Shown in pieces: positions 6,446-12,478 of a DNA stretch of 12,478 nucleotides (the stretch's first letter is position 1; each line of letters begins with the position of its first letter). The position numbers and the translations under genes are program-made. Source of the stretch: Competibacteraceae bacterium UBA2788 (lineage in GTDB: Bacteria; Pseudomonadota; Gammaproteobacteria; Competibacterales; Competibacteraceae); NCBI GenBank assembly GCA_002352185.1, contig DEHY01000084.1, positions 1 to 12,478 of the forward strand, given 5' to 3'. Under the pieces are notes generated by a model that ran no database searches, had not been told where the DNA came from, and saw only the letters and a list, made by a program, of their open reading frames with translations.

Positions 6446-9307
6446 TCAGGAACCCAAATCCGGCTCGCCGCAATGGCGCAAAATCGCCGCCCGCGCCGCG
6501 TCGCGTAGCCGAACCGCCGCCGACCAGTCGTCGCCGTCCGGCGTTATAGGCGACTCAACGATCACCTCCAGCCGGCCTCGGCGCAGGAACCACGAGCCTG
6601 CGCGCAACATCGAGCGGGTGCCGCGAATCGTGACCGGCACCACCGGCGCACCCGCCTGCGCCGCCGCCAGGAACGCTCCCATGCGAAATTCCAGCAGGCC
6701 GGGCATCCGGGTGAAGGTGCCTTCCGGGAAGAAGCCCAGCGACTGGCCGGCGCGCGCCGCTTCGATCAGCTTGTGGGCCTCATCTGCGCTGCGCTGCATG
6801 TCAAAGCGTTCGACGAACAGCGTACCTATGCGCAGCAAGGGTTGGGCCAGCCAGCGATTGTTCAGCAATTCCCGCTTGGCGACGTAGTGGAAATGGCGCG
6901 GAATGGCCGCCATCAGCACATAGGCGTCCAGAAAGCTGGAATGGTTGGCGACCAGCACGCAGGAACCGGCGGGCAGATGCTCCTGGCCGCGCACCGTCAG
7001 CGGCGTGCCGGTCAGTTGCGCCAGCAGCCGAGGCCCGGTGCGAGCCAGCGCCCAGCGCCATTCCGGTTTCGGCAAGGTCATGATTCCCAGCCACACCGCC
7101 GGCGCCAGCGCGCCGAATACGCTCCAGGCATAAGCGGCATACAGCCATTCCATGCCGGTACGCCCCAGCCGGCGCGCCTGCGCCCAGCCGCTGGACAGCG
7201 CGATCCGGGTCAGTTGCAGCCATAGCGCCCGCCCGCCCTGCCCAATGGCATTGCGCTCGTACAACTCCCGCACCGCCACGCGGCGAATCTTGCCACTGGA
7301 GGTTTTTAATACCGTGTGCGGCGGCGCCAGCACCACCTCATCCGGCGGTGTTCCCAGCAAATCCACGCCGACGCTTTGAATCTGCTGGCGCAGGTTAATC
7401 AGAGACTCCGGTTGCGTCGTCCGCGTTTCGGCCACGATCACCAGCCGCTCGCTGCCCGTCGCGGGGTCGGGGCTGGCGAACACGGCCACGCAGCCTTTGC
7501 GGATGCCTGGAATTTCCCCCACCGCCTGTTCCAGTTCGTAGGGATAGAGATTGCGCCCGCCGCGAATGATCAAATCCTTGACCCGCCCGGTCAGATAAAT
7601 ATCGCCACCGGAAAGATAGCCGCGATCCCCGGAATCCAGCCAGCCGTCTCCATGCGGGAACAGTCGGCGGGTGGCTTCCGGGTTGCGGTAGTAGCCGACT
7701 GTTGCTGACGGCCCCTTGAATTCCACGCGCCCTTCCTGACGATCCGGCAGTTCGTGGCCCTGCTCATCCACAATGCGAATCTGGTGATCGGGAATCGGCT
7801 GGCCGCAGGCGGGAAACAGCAGGGCGGCGGTATCGCCGGGAGGGGCCGGATCGGCCAGGCCGGTGGCGACGAAGCGTTCGCGTTGCACGCGATCAATAAC
7901 CGGCCCCCGGTCCGGCGGCTGCAAGGCCAGCCCGACCGAGCATTCGGCCAGTCCGTAGACGGGCGCCATGGCTTCGGCGCGGAAGCCGTAGCGGCTGAAA
8001 CGGGCGATGAATCGTTCCAGGGTGGCCGGGCTGACCGGTTCGGCGCCGTTGAAGCTCATACGCCATGAACTGAGGTCCAGACCCTCGATTTCATGATCCT
8101 GGATGACGCGGGCGCACAGTTCGTAGGCGAAATTGGGCGCTGCCGACAGGGTGCCGCGATGGCGATGAATGGCCCACAGCCAGCGGGCGGGGCGGGCCAG
8201 GAAGCTCAACGGCGACATCACCACCAGCGGAAAGGCGTAGTACAGGCTGCCCAGACAGGCCCCGATCAGGCCCATGTCGTGATACAACGGCAACCAGCTG
8301 ACGAACACATCCCGGGAATTGGCCGCGATCCGTGGCCCCATGGCGCGCAAATTGGCCAGCAGATTGGCGTGGCTGAGCATCACTCCTTTGGGATCGCCGG
8401 TGCTGCCGGAGGTGTATTGCAGGAACGCGAGATCGCGGGCATGAACGGGAATCTCGCTCCAGGTTGCGGGCGTCTGCTGCAACTCCGTCGCCGTGACGAT
8501 ATGGCGCAAATTTTCAACTTGGGCTTGCAGCAACCGCGCCACCAGCTTCGCTTCGGGCACGGTGATCAGCGCCACGGTTTGGGCGTTGTTCAGCAGCCGG
8601 GCGTGGCGGCGCAGATGATCTTCGAGTTGCGAGGGCCGCACCGGCGGATAGATCGGCACCGGGACGCCGCCGGCCAGCAGGATGCCAAAAAAGCCGAGAA
8701 AGTAATCGCCGCCGGTCGGCAGCATGATCGCCACCGTCTGGCCGGGTTGCAGCCCGCGTTCCCGCAATCCGGCGGCTACTGCCCGCGCGCCCTGGCGCAA
8801 CCCGGCATAGCTGAACGTGGCGTCAATCCGGTCGTCATTGCCGTAGATCTGGATCGCCAGCCGGTCGGGATGCGCTTCGACATGCCAGTCGAGCATTTCA
8901 ATCAGGGTTTCGGCGCGATCCGGGACGCCCGTCGTTGGCGATTCCGGCGCTGGCGCCTGCCAGTCGGCTGCCAGCGCCGCAGGTTCCGGCCCACCGCTGG
9001 CTTGCAGGATCAGATCAATCAGATCGCGCGGCGTTTCGGCCAGCAGAATCTGTTCGCCCAGTTGCACCTGGAACTTGTCCTCAATCCGGCGCAGCAGTTC
9101 GGTGCGGGCCAGACTGTCCAGCGCCAAATCCCGATCCACATGGCTGTCCAGGGTCAGCGTCGCTGCGCCCCGCTCTGACGGGCGAAGTTCCCGCAGCAGT
9201 TCCCGCAGCAGTTCCAGCACCTGCGCGGCAGTTTCTTCGGCAAGGCTGGGGCAGGGCGCTGACCCGGATTCGGCGGGAGTGGGTGATCCATCGTGATCAA
9301 GAGACAT
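6446..9307 (-). CDS. Three-domain acyl-activating enzyme: ACP – fatty acyl-AMP ligase – PlsC acyltransferase
   Basis: The 953-residue protein joins three lipid functions. (1) An acyl-carrier-like domain (about 25-103) has the phosphopantetheine motif L-A-L-D-S-L (Ser65). (2) An adenylate-forming domain (about 130-690) has Y-T-S-G-S-T-G-D-P-K-G-V (298-309), L-P-L-Y-H-D-M-G-L-I-G (339-349, typical of fatty acyl-AMP ligases), Y-G-L-A-E-C-S (451-457), D-S-G-D-R-G (558-563) and the catalytic Lys673 in S-S-G-K-I-R-R. (3) After a hydrophobic segment (722-743) comes a PlsC/LPLAT domain (about 765-945) with N-H-S-S-F-L-D (788-794), F-P-E-G-T-F (860-865) and V-V-P-V-T-I-R-G-T (889-897). The likely reaction is activating a fatty acid, loading it onto the fused carrier and transferring it to an acceptor such as a lysophospholipid, analogous to Aas but with reversed order. 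The ATG at 9307 has GGAA seven bases upstream; an ATG at 9367 is possible. Confidence 0.88.
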   Translation of the reverse strand: MSLDHDGSPTPAESGSAPCPSLAEETAAQVLELLRELLRELRPSERGAATLTLDSHVDRDLALDSLARTELLRRIEDKFQVQLGEQILLAETPRDLIDLILQASGGPEPAALAADWQAPAPESPTTGVPDRAETLIEMLDWHVEAHPDRLAIQIYGNDDRIDATFSYAGLRQGARAVAAGLRERGLQPGQTVAIMLPTGGDYFLGFFGILLAGGVPVPIYPPVRPSQLEDHLRRHARLLNNAQTVALITVPEAKLVARLLQAQVENLRHIVTATELQQTPATWSEIPVHARDLAFLQYTSGSTGDPKGVMLSHANLLANLRAMGPRIAANSRDVFVSWLPLYHDMGLIGACLGSLYYAFPLVVMSPLSFLARPARWLWAIHRHRGTLSAAPNFAYELCARVIQDHEIEGLDLSSWRMSFNGAEPVSPATLERFIARFSRYGFRAEAMAPVYGLAECSVGLALQPPDRGPVIDRVQRERFVATGLADPAPPGDTAALLFPACGQPIPDHQIRIVDEQGHELPDRQEGRVEFKGPSATVGYYRNPEATRRLFPHGDGWLDSGDRGYLSGGDIYLTGRVKDLIIRGGRNLYPYELEQAVGEIPGIRKGCVAVFASPDPATGSERLVIVAETRTTQPESLINLRQQIQSVGVDLLGTPPDEVVLAPPHTVLKTSSGKIRRVAVRELYERNAIGQGGRALWLQLTRIALSSGWAQARRLGRTGMEWLYAAYAWSVFGALAPAVWLGIMTLPKPEWRWALARTGPRLLAQLTGTPLTVRGQEHLPAGSCVLVANHSSFLDAYVLMAAIPRHFHYVAKRELLNNRWLAQPLLRIGTLFVERFDMQRSADEAHKLIEAARAGQSLGFFPEGTFTRMPGLLEFRMGAFLAAAQAGAPVVPVTIRGTRSMLRAGSWFLRRGRLEVIVESPITPDGDDWSAAVRLRDAARAAILRHCGEPDLGS

Positions 9308-9467
9308 GGCAGATTTCCAAGTTTTGTCGCGAGTTCTGACGGGCGACCGGAATCGAATTACCCGCATCTTAAATTACCATTTTAGAATACGACGAATGAA
9401 GCGCGCGGGTATCGGCGCAAATCCAGCCGGTTTCGCCATATCGCTACCCGAATTTGAGGAACTCTCC
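9308..9467. promoter_or_regulatory. Divergent intergenic region with AT-rich core
   Basis: The gap between the minus-strand acyl-ligase gene and the FimV-like gene contains an AT-rich core (about 9357-9389). It carries -10-like hexamers on both strands: TAGAAT at 9383-9388 (plus) and TAAAAT read from 9384 to 9379 (minus). Neither has a good -35 at normal spacing. Both promoters probably lie here, but exact sites cannot be assigned. GAGGA at 9456-9460, seven bases before 9468, is the ribosome-binding site that fixes the FimV-like start. Confidence 0.35.
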
Positions 9468-11462
9468 ATGAATCGAAAATTCTTCCGCTTCTGGTTGCTG
9501 GCGCTGCTATGGGGGCCGGTGAACGCCTGGGCGCTGGAAATCGGCGAAATTCAGGTTCAGTCTGCTTTGAACCAATTATTCGACGCCCGAATTCCATTGC
9601 CAACGCTCACGCCGGAAGATCTGGCGAAGGTCTCCGTCAAGCTGGCGCCGCCGCCGATGTTCAATGAGTTCGGCCTCGAAAGGGCGCCTACTTTAGCGAA
9701 CCTGGTATTTTCGATTGAGTACAACGCCGAAGGGCAGGTTTACGTCCGGGTCGTTTCGACCCGGCCGATTCGCGAGCCGTCGCTGGCGTTGCTGCTGGAG
9801 TTTGGCTGGCCGCGCGGCAAAACCTTCCGCGAGTTTACGGTGTTTCTGGATCCGGTGCAGCGTCTGGCCAAGCGGCCCGGTGACCGGAGCAGGACGGTGA
9901 TGGATCCGACGCCGGTCGCCGCTGCACCGGCTCCGGTGGTTGCAACCTCGATCCCTGATCAGAGCAAGACGGTGATGGAACCGGTGCCGGTCGCTGCTGC
10001 GCCAGCGCCAGCGGTTGCAACCGCGATCCCTGAAACAGGGAACAGCGTACCGCCGGATCATGACGCAGCGGTCGAGCCGGTGCCGGTGATGATGGCCGCT
10101 GCACCCGAACCGGCGCCGATTCCGATCAATCCGCCACCCGATCCGGTGCGGATTTACCGGCCCGGCGATACCTACGGCCCAGTCGCGCCCGGCGAGGGGC
10201 TGTGGGGGATCGCGCTCAAGGTGCGGCCCGATCCGGGCGTCACCCGCGATCAGATGATGCAGGCGCTGTTTCAGGCCAATCCACAGGCGTTCGGCAAGTC
10301 GGGGATCGGCGGGCTGAAAATCGGCGCGGTGCTGCGGATTCCGACATTGCGGGAAATTGCGGACTTCACCGGTTCTCCTGTCGCCCGGCAACTGGCGGCG
10401 CCAGCGTCCACCGTGACGCTGGCGGAGGGCGCTGCATCCAAAGCTGCGCCAGCAGCACCGGAGGCGGCGCTTGCCGGGAAGGCTGGCCCTGATTTTCCAG
10501 AGGTGTTTCCGCTGCCTCCACCCGATCTTCCTGAACCGACAGCGGTGGTCGTCACGATCTCCGGGATTCCGCCAAAAGCCGCTCCGGCTATTGCCGAACC
10601 TGATCAGCCCAAGCCGGAACCGGTGGTTGCGGCGACGCCTTCGGCGCCACCCGCCGCCGAACCCGCTGTACTCCCGGCTATCGTTGCGCCAGAGCCGGTT
10701 GCGTCCCGGCTGGAACCGGTGTCGGCAATGCCGCTGTTGTCTCTCGCTGTAGCGGAGATGATCGCGGCGGCGGCGCCGGTTTCATCGGCAGCACTGGCGT
10801 GGACAACAGTGGGTGGGCCGCCGGTGAGCGAAAAAGCGTTATCAGAACCGGCCTTGGAGATCGCCGCGCCATTGCCCGTAGTCGAAGCGGTAACCGTGAT
10901 TCCGCCAACGTCGGCAATGACCGATGGGCTGAAAGCAGCACCGGCCCCGATAGATGCTTTCGGCTTGCTGACCGAAATCGAGCAACGGATTCCGCCCTCC
11001 GTCTTTGAATTGCTCCCGCCAGTACAGAGAAGTGGTCGGTCGGTTACAACGGCGGTCGCGCCGACCGACCAACCAGCGCCGCCTGCTCCGTTGCTTGAGC
11101 CGCCAGCGCTGGAGATGCCGCCAACACCGCCGGTCGCATCCGCCGCGCTGGTCAGCAGCGAGTATGGCCCGGTCGCCGCTAACGAACGGCTGTGGGATAT
11201 CGCTGCCCGGGTTCGCCCCGATCCAGGCATCAGCAAGGAGCAGATGATGCGGGCGTTGTTCAAAGCCAATCCACAGGCGTTTTCCAAACCCGGCAATATG
11301 GATAGCCTGAAGGTGGGCGTGATGTTGCGGATACCGGCGTTGCGGGAAATTGTGGACTACACCGGATCCAAGGCGGCGAAGCAGTTGCTGGAGCAGCAGC
11401 GACAGCCGGACGTTGCAATTCCAGCCGTGCCGGAACCTGCAGCATCTGATCAACGCCAGTAG
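9468..11462 (+). CDS. FimV-like secreted protein with two LysM-like domains
   Basis: The 664-residue protein starts with a signal peptide (1-22, cleavage near N-A-W-A). It continues with the FimV N-terminal domain (about 23-140): L-E-I-G-E-I-Q-V-Q-S-A-L-N-Q (23-36), then R-P-I-R-E-P-S-L-A-L-L-L-E and F-R-E-F-T-V-F-L-D-P. FimV supports type IV pili, polar localisation and motility by binding peptidoglycan through LysM. Two near-copies of the FimV-type LysM follow, at about 236-297 and 566-628; both begin Y-G-P-V-A and contain V-R-P-D-P-G, Q-M-M, A-N-P-Q-A-F and L-R-I-P. A roughly 267-residue Ala/Pro/Val-rich, probably disordered linker separates them. The protein ends about 36 residues after the second LysM and lacks the transmembrane helix and acidic cytoplasmic TPR region of classical FimV. 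It is therefore probably wholly periplasmic. It could be a paralogue rather than the main FimV, so no symbol is given. Confidence 0.85.
   Translation: MNRKFFRFWLLALLWGPVNAWALEIGEIQVQSALNQLFDARIPLPTLTPEDLAKVSVKLAPPPMFNEFGLERAPTLANLVFSIEYNAEGQVYVRVVSTRPIREPSLALLLEFGWPRGKTFREFTVFLDPVQRLAKRPGDRSRTVMDPTPVAAAPAPVVATSIPDQSKTVMEPVPVAAAPAPAVATAIPETGNSVPPDHDAAVEPVPVMMAAAPEPAPIPINPPPDPVRIYRPGDTYGPVAPGEGLWGIALKVRPDPGVTRDQMMQALFQANPQAFGKSGIGGLKIGAVLRIPTLREIADFTGSPVARQLAAPASTVTLAEGAASKAAPAAPEAALAGKAGPDFPEVFPLPPPDLPEPTAVVVTISGIPPKAAPAIAEPDQPKPEPVVAATPSAPPAAEPAVLPAIVAPEPVASRLEPVSAMPLLSLAVAEMIAAAAPVSSAALAWTTVGGPPVSEKALSEPALEIAAPLPVVEAVTVIPPTSAMTDGLKAAPAPIDAFGLLTEIEQRIPPSVFELLPPVQRSGRSVTTAVAPTDQPAPPAPLLEPPALEMPPTPPVASAALVSSEYGPVAANERLWDIAARVRPDPGISKEQMMRALFKANPQAFSKPGNMDSLKVGVMLRIPALREIVDYTGSKAAKQLLEQQRQPDVAIPAVPEPAASDQRQ
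9894..10043 (+). repeat. Tandem 75-base repeat inside the FimV-like gene
   Basis: Two adjacent 75-base units begin with ACGGTGATGGA at 9894 and 9969. They encode T-V-M-D-P-T-P-V-A-A-A-P-A-P-V-V-A-T and T-V-M-E-P-V-P-V-A-A-A-P-A-P-A-V-A-T. A third, degenerate copy follows near 10072 (V-E-P-V-P-V, then A-A-A-P-E-P-A-P). The repeats keep the frame and lengthen the Pro/Ala spacer before the first LysM. Confidence 0.75.
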
Positions 11463-11761
11463 TCAAGACGACTCAATCCTTGCACGGAGTTCTTGCTGAA
11501 GGGTTGCCGGCAGAACGCATAGGCGCGCCCGTCACGGCCCCTCCCCTCCTGTAACGCCGCCTCGATCGGCGCGTAATCGAAATTGTCGGCGTGCCGGCGC
11601 AAGGCGTGACTCAGATCGGCGTCCCACGCTGCCATCCGTTCGATCAGGGCGTCAATGCGTCCGGCATCCAGCGCACGCCCGGATGGCGAGCCAGGCAATC
11701 GAAAAGCGCCTGGGGTTGAAGAGGTTAGACGGTAGACAGTTATTTTAGTTGACAAATTCAT
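11450..11761 (-). CDS. Hypothetical small protein, possibly a 5'-truncated gene
   Basis: I do not recognise this protein. From the ATG at 11761 it has 103 residues (a TTG at 11767 is also in frame). The first 18 or so residues come from AT-rich DNA and look unlike the rest. From about 11720 to the end the codons have the high third-position GC expected of a real gene, reading D-A-G-R-I-D-A-L-I-E-R-M, then D-A-D-L-S-H-A-L-R-R-H-A-D-N-F-D-Y, A-P-I-E-A-A-L-Q-E-G-R-G and Y-A-F-C-R-Q-P. There are no transmembrane helices, and two short helical stretches are likely. It converges on the FimV-like gene and overlaps its end by 13 bases. The composition shift suggests the 3' end of a longer gene whose 5' part was lost, but it could also be an intact small gene: a perfect TATAAT (11781 to 11776, minus strand) lies upstream, without a good -35. 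Confidence 0.35.
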   Translation of the reverse strand: MNLSTKITVYRLTSSTPGAFRLPGSPSGRALDAGRIDALIERMAAWDADLSHALRRHADNFDYAPIEAALQEGRGRDGRAYAFCRQPFSKNSVQGLSRLDYWR

Positions 11762-11777
11762 TAACAATTGTAACTAT
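11749..11777 (+). promoter_or_regulatory. Candidate sigma-70 promoter for the chemoreceptor-like gene
   Basis: A perfect -35, TTGACA (11749-11754), is followed after 17 bases by AACTAT (11772-11777), which keeps the key A2, A5 and T6. It is preceded by TG at 11769-11770, giving an extended -10. TATTAT at 11775-11780 is a better hexamer but at 20-base spacing. The transcript would have a leader of about 160 bases. No flagellar sigma-28 or sigma-54 element was seen. Confidence 0.4.
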
Positions 11778-11783
11778 TATACC

Positions 11784-11812
11784 GCAAATTATCCCATTTA
11801 AAATGGATTTGC
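11784..11812. promoter_or_regulatory. 29-base dyad, possible operator
   Basis: GCAAAT (11784-11789) and ATTTGC (11807-11812) are outer inverted arms. Inside them CCATTT-A-AAATGG (11794-11806) is a second, perfect inverted repeat. Only TATC (11790-11793) is unpaired on the left. The dyad lies just downstream of the candidate plus-strand promoter and just upstream of the minus-strand TATAAT, where a repressor or activator could act on either. No known regulator consensus was recognised. Confidence 0.4.
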
Positions 11813-11874
11813 AAAGTCTAATCACACCACCCAAGAGTTCAAAAGAGGTAAATATATTTGATCAATATGATACA

Positions 11875-11920
11875 AATCGGTTACTCGTAAACCGATTGCT
11901 CTGAGCGTGCAAGCCGCTCA
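11875..11920 (+). other. Two tandem hairpins in the leader of the chemoreceptor-like gene
   Basis: AATCGGTT (11875-11882) and AACCGATT (11890-11897) form an eight-base stem with a seven-base loop. Five bases later TGAGCG (11902-11907) and CGCTCA (11915-11920) form a six-base stem with another seven-base loop. The Shine-Dalgarno AAGGAG begins nine bases further on. Neither stem has a T-run. They could shield or present the ribosome-binding site; no known riboswitch class was recognised. Confidence 0.45.
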
Positions 11921-11941
11921 AGAATCAGAAGGAGATAAGCC

Positions 11942-12475
11942 ATGATATTCAGTAATATGAAAGTGGGTAGCCGTCTCGGTCTCGGGTTCGGCGCGGTGTT
12001 GATGCTCTTGCTCGGCGTAACGCTGGTGGGCTATTTCAGCCTGGGCCAAGTCAACGACAAGCTCCATGAGATTGGCAGGATCAACTATCCTCGAATCAGA
12101 TACGCCCAGAATTTGTCCGAGGCGGAATACAAGGTCGCCCGCGACATGCGCACGCTGGTGATCATCTCGGACGAGACCACCATGAAGGGGATCAAGGAAG
12201 GTATCGACAAGGCGCGCAAAGACTACCAGGAATCGTGGGATGCGCTGATGAAGCTGCCTCTCTCTGAAGCCGACAGGGCAATCCTGGACAAAGTCAAGGA
12301 AGCCCGGGAAGCGGCGCTGATCCCCAATAACAAGGTGATCGAACTGGGGCTGGCCAACAAGCCGGCTGAAGCTGAGCCTATTCTGATCCAGCAGGCTTTT
12401 CCCGCGAACCGGAAGGTGCAGGGGTTGATCAATGAGTTTCAGGATCTGCAAGATAAATTTATGGTAGTCCTGTAA
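11942..12475 (+). CDS. Chemoreceptor-like four-helix-bundle sensor, truncated before the second membrane helix
   Basis: The 177-residue product starts like methyl-accepting chemotaxis proteins: M-K-V-G-S-R-L-G-L-G-F-G (6-17) leads into a transmembrane helix (about 12-34). A mostly helical, charged periplasmic region of about 140 residues follows, fitting the 4HB_MCP ligand-binding family (A-R-D-M-R-T-L-V at about residues 65-72 in the first long helix). In a full receptor this would run into a second membrane helix, a HAMP domain and the cytoplasmic signalling hairpin. Here the frame ends with TAA at 12473-12475, roughly where the last sensor helix should enter the membrane, and the other two frames also close between about 12450 and the window end. 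It is either a broken receptor gene or a stand-alone one-helix sensor. AAGGAG (11929-11934), seven bases before the ATG, is an excellent ribosome-binding site. Confidence 0.65.
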   Translation: MIFSNMKVGSRLGLGFGAVLMLLLGVTLVGYFSLGQVNDKLHEIGRINYPRIRYAQNLSEAEYKVARDMRTLVIISDETTMKGIKEGIDKARKDYQESWDALMKLPLSEADRAILDKVKEAREAALIPNNKVIELGLANKPAEAEPILIQQAFPANRKVQGLINEFQDLQDKFMVVL

Positions 12476-12478
12476 AAA

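Noticed and set aside
9308..9367. Start of the acyl-ligase gene at ATG 9367
   Set aside because: The 20 extra residues are Arg-rich and come from the AT-rich promoter-like area. ATG 9307 with GGAA upstream is preferred, though not proven.
9306..9467. 54-codon N-terminal extension of the FimV-like gene
   Set aside because: It would overlap the start of the divergent gene and bury the signal peptide; the ATG at 9468 has GAGGA at seven-base spacing and begins a clean signal sequence.
11460..11473. AGTC…GACT after the FimV-like stop as a terminator
   Set aside because: It is a four-base stem without a T-run.
11859..11876. FNR/CRP-like site around TTGATCAATATGAT
   Set aside because: Only the left half matches TTGAT; the right half lacks ATCAA, and there is no TGTGA/TCACA pair.
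1..12478. CRISPR array, transposase, integrase, rRNA or phage genes
   Set aside because: No regularly spaced repeats, transposase motifs, terminal inverted repeats with target duplications, or rRNA signatures were seen.

Overview
The window reads as chromosomal DNA of a GC-rich gammaproteobacterium. The order lolB–ispE–tRNA-Gln–prs–rplY–pth–(insertion)–ychF is, from memory, the arrangement seen in Pseudomonas and relatives. A FimV-like LysM protein and the start of a chemoreceptor fit a motile or twitching gammaproteobacterium. Protein style suggests something near Chromatiales/Competibacteraceae, but that is a guess.

Layout. 1-341: an AT-rich stretch, then a decayed fragment of a VapC-like PIN-domain toxin, running into the lolB leader. 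342-4297: a plus-strand housekeeping block, with lolB (lipoprotein insertion), ispE (isoprenoid precursors; overlaps lolB), tRNA-Gln(UUG), prs (PRPP synthesis), rplY/ctc (ribosomal protein bL25, long form) and pth (peptidyl-tRNA hydrolase). Between prs and rplY there is a terminator-like hairpin that may act as an attenuator. 4310-5164 (minus): a patatin-like phospholipase gene placed between pth and ychF. 5339-6430 (plus): ychF, an Obg-family nucleotidase. 6446-9307 (minus): a large three-domain protein, acyl carrier protein + fatty acyl-AMP ligase type adenylation domain + PlsC-type acyltransferase. 9468-11462 (plus): a secreted FimV-like protein with two LysM-like repeats separated by a long Ala/Pro/Val linker, and without the membrane and cytoplasmic parts of classical FimV. 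11450-11761 (minus): an unrecognised small ORF with GC-rich coding-like codons. 11700-11941: an AT-rich regulatory stretch with dyads, promoter-like elements and two leader hairpins. 11942-12475: a chemoreceptor-like four-helix-bundle sensor that stops just before the expected second transmembrane helix.

How the genes relate. The lolB-to-ychF genes are a translation/precursor/envelope housekeeping cluster, probably transcribed largely together, with the tRNA processed out of the message. The two minus-strand lipid genes flank ychF: a predicted phospholipase that would release acyl chains, and a predicted enzyme that activates acyl chains, loads them on its own carrier domain and transfers them to an acceptor. 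A deacylation/reacylation (lipid remodelling) link between them is an inference. No complete mobile element, CRISPR array or defence island was seen. The signs of genome flux are the PIN remnant, the truncated chemoreceptor and the AT-rich patches at both ends.
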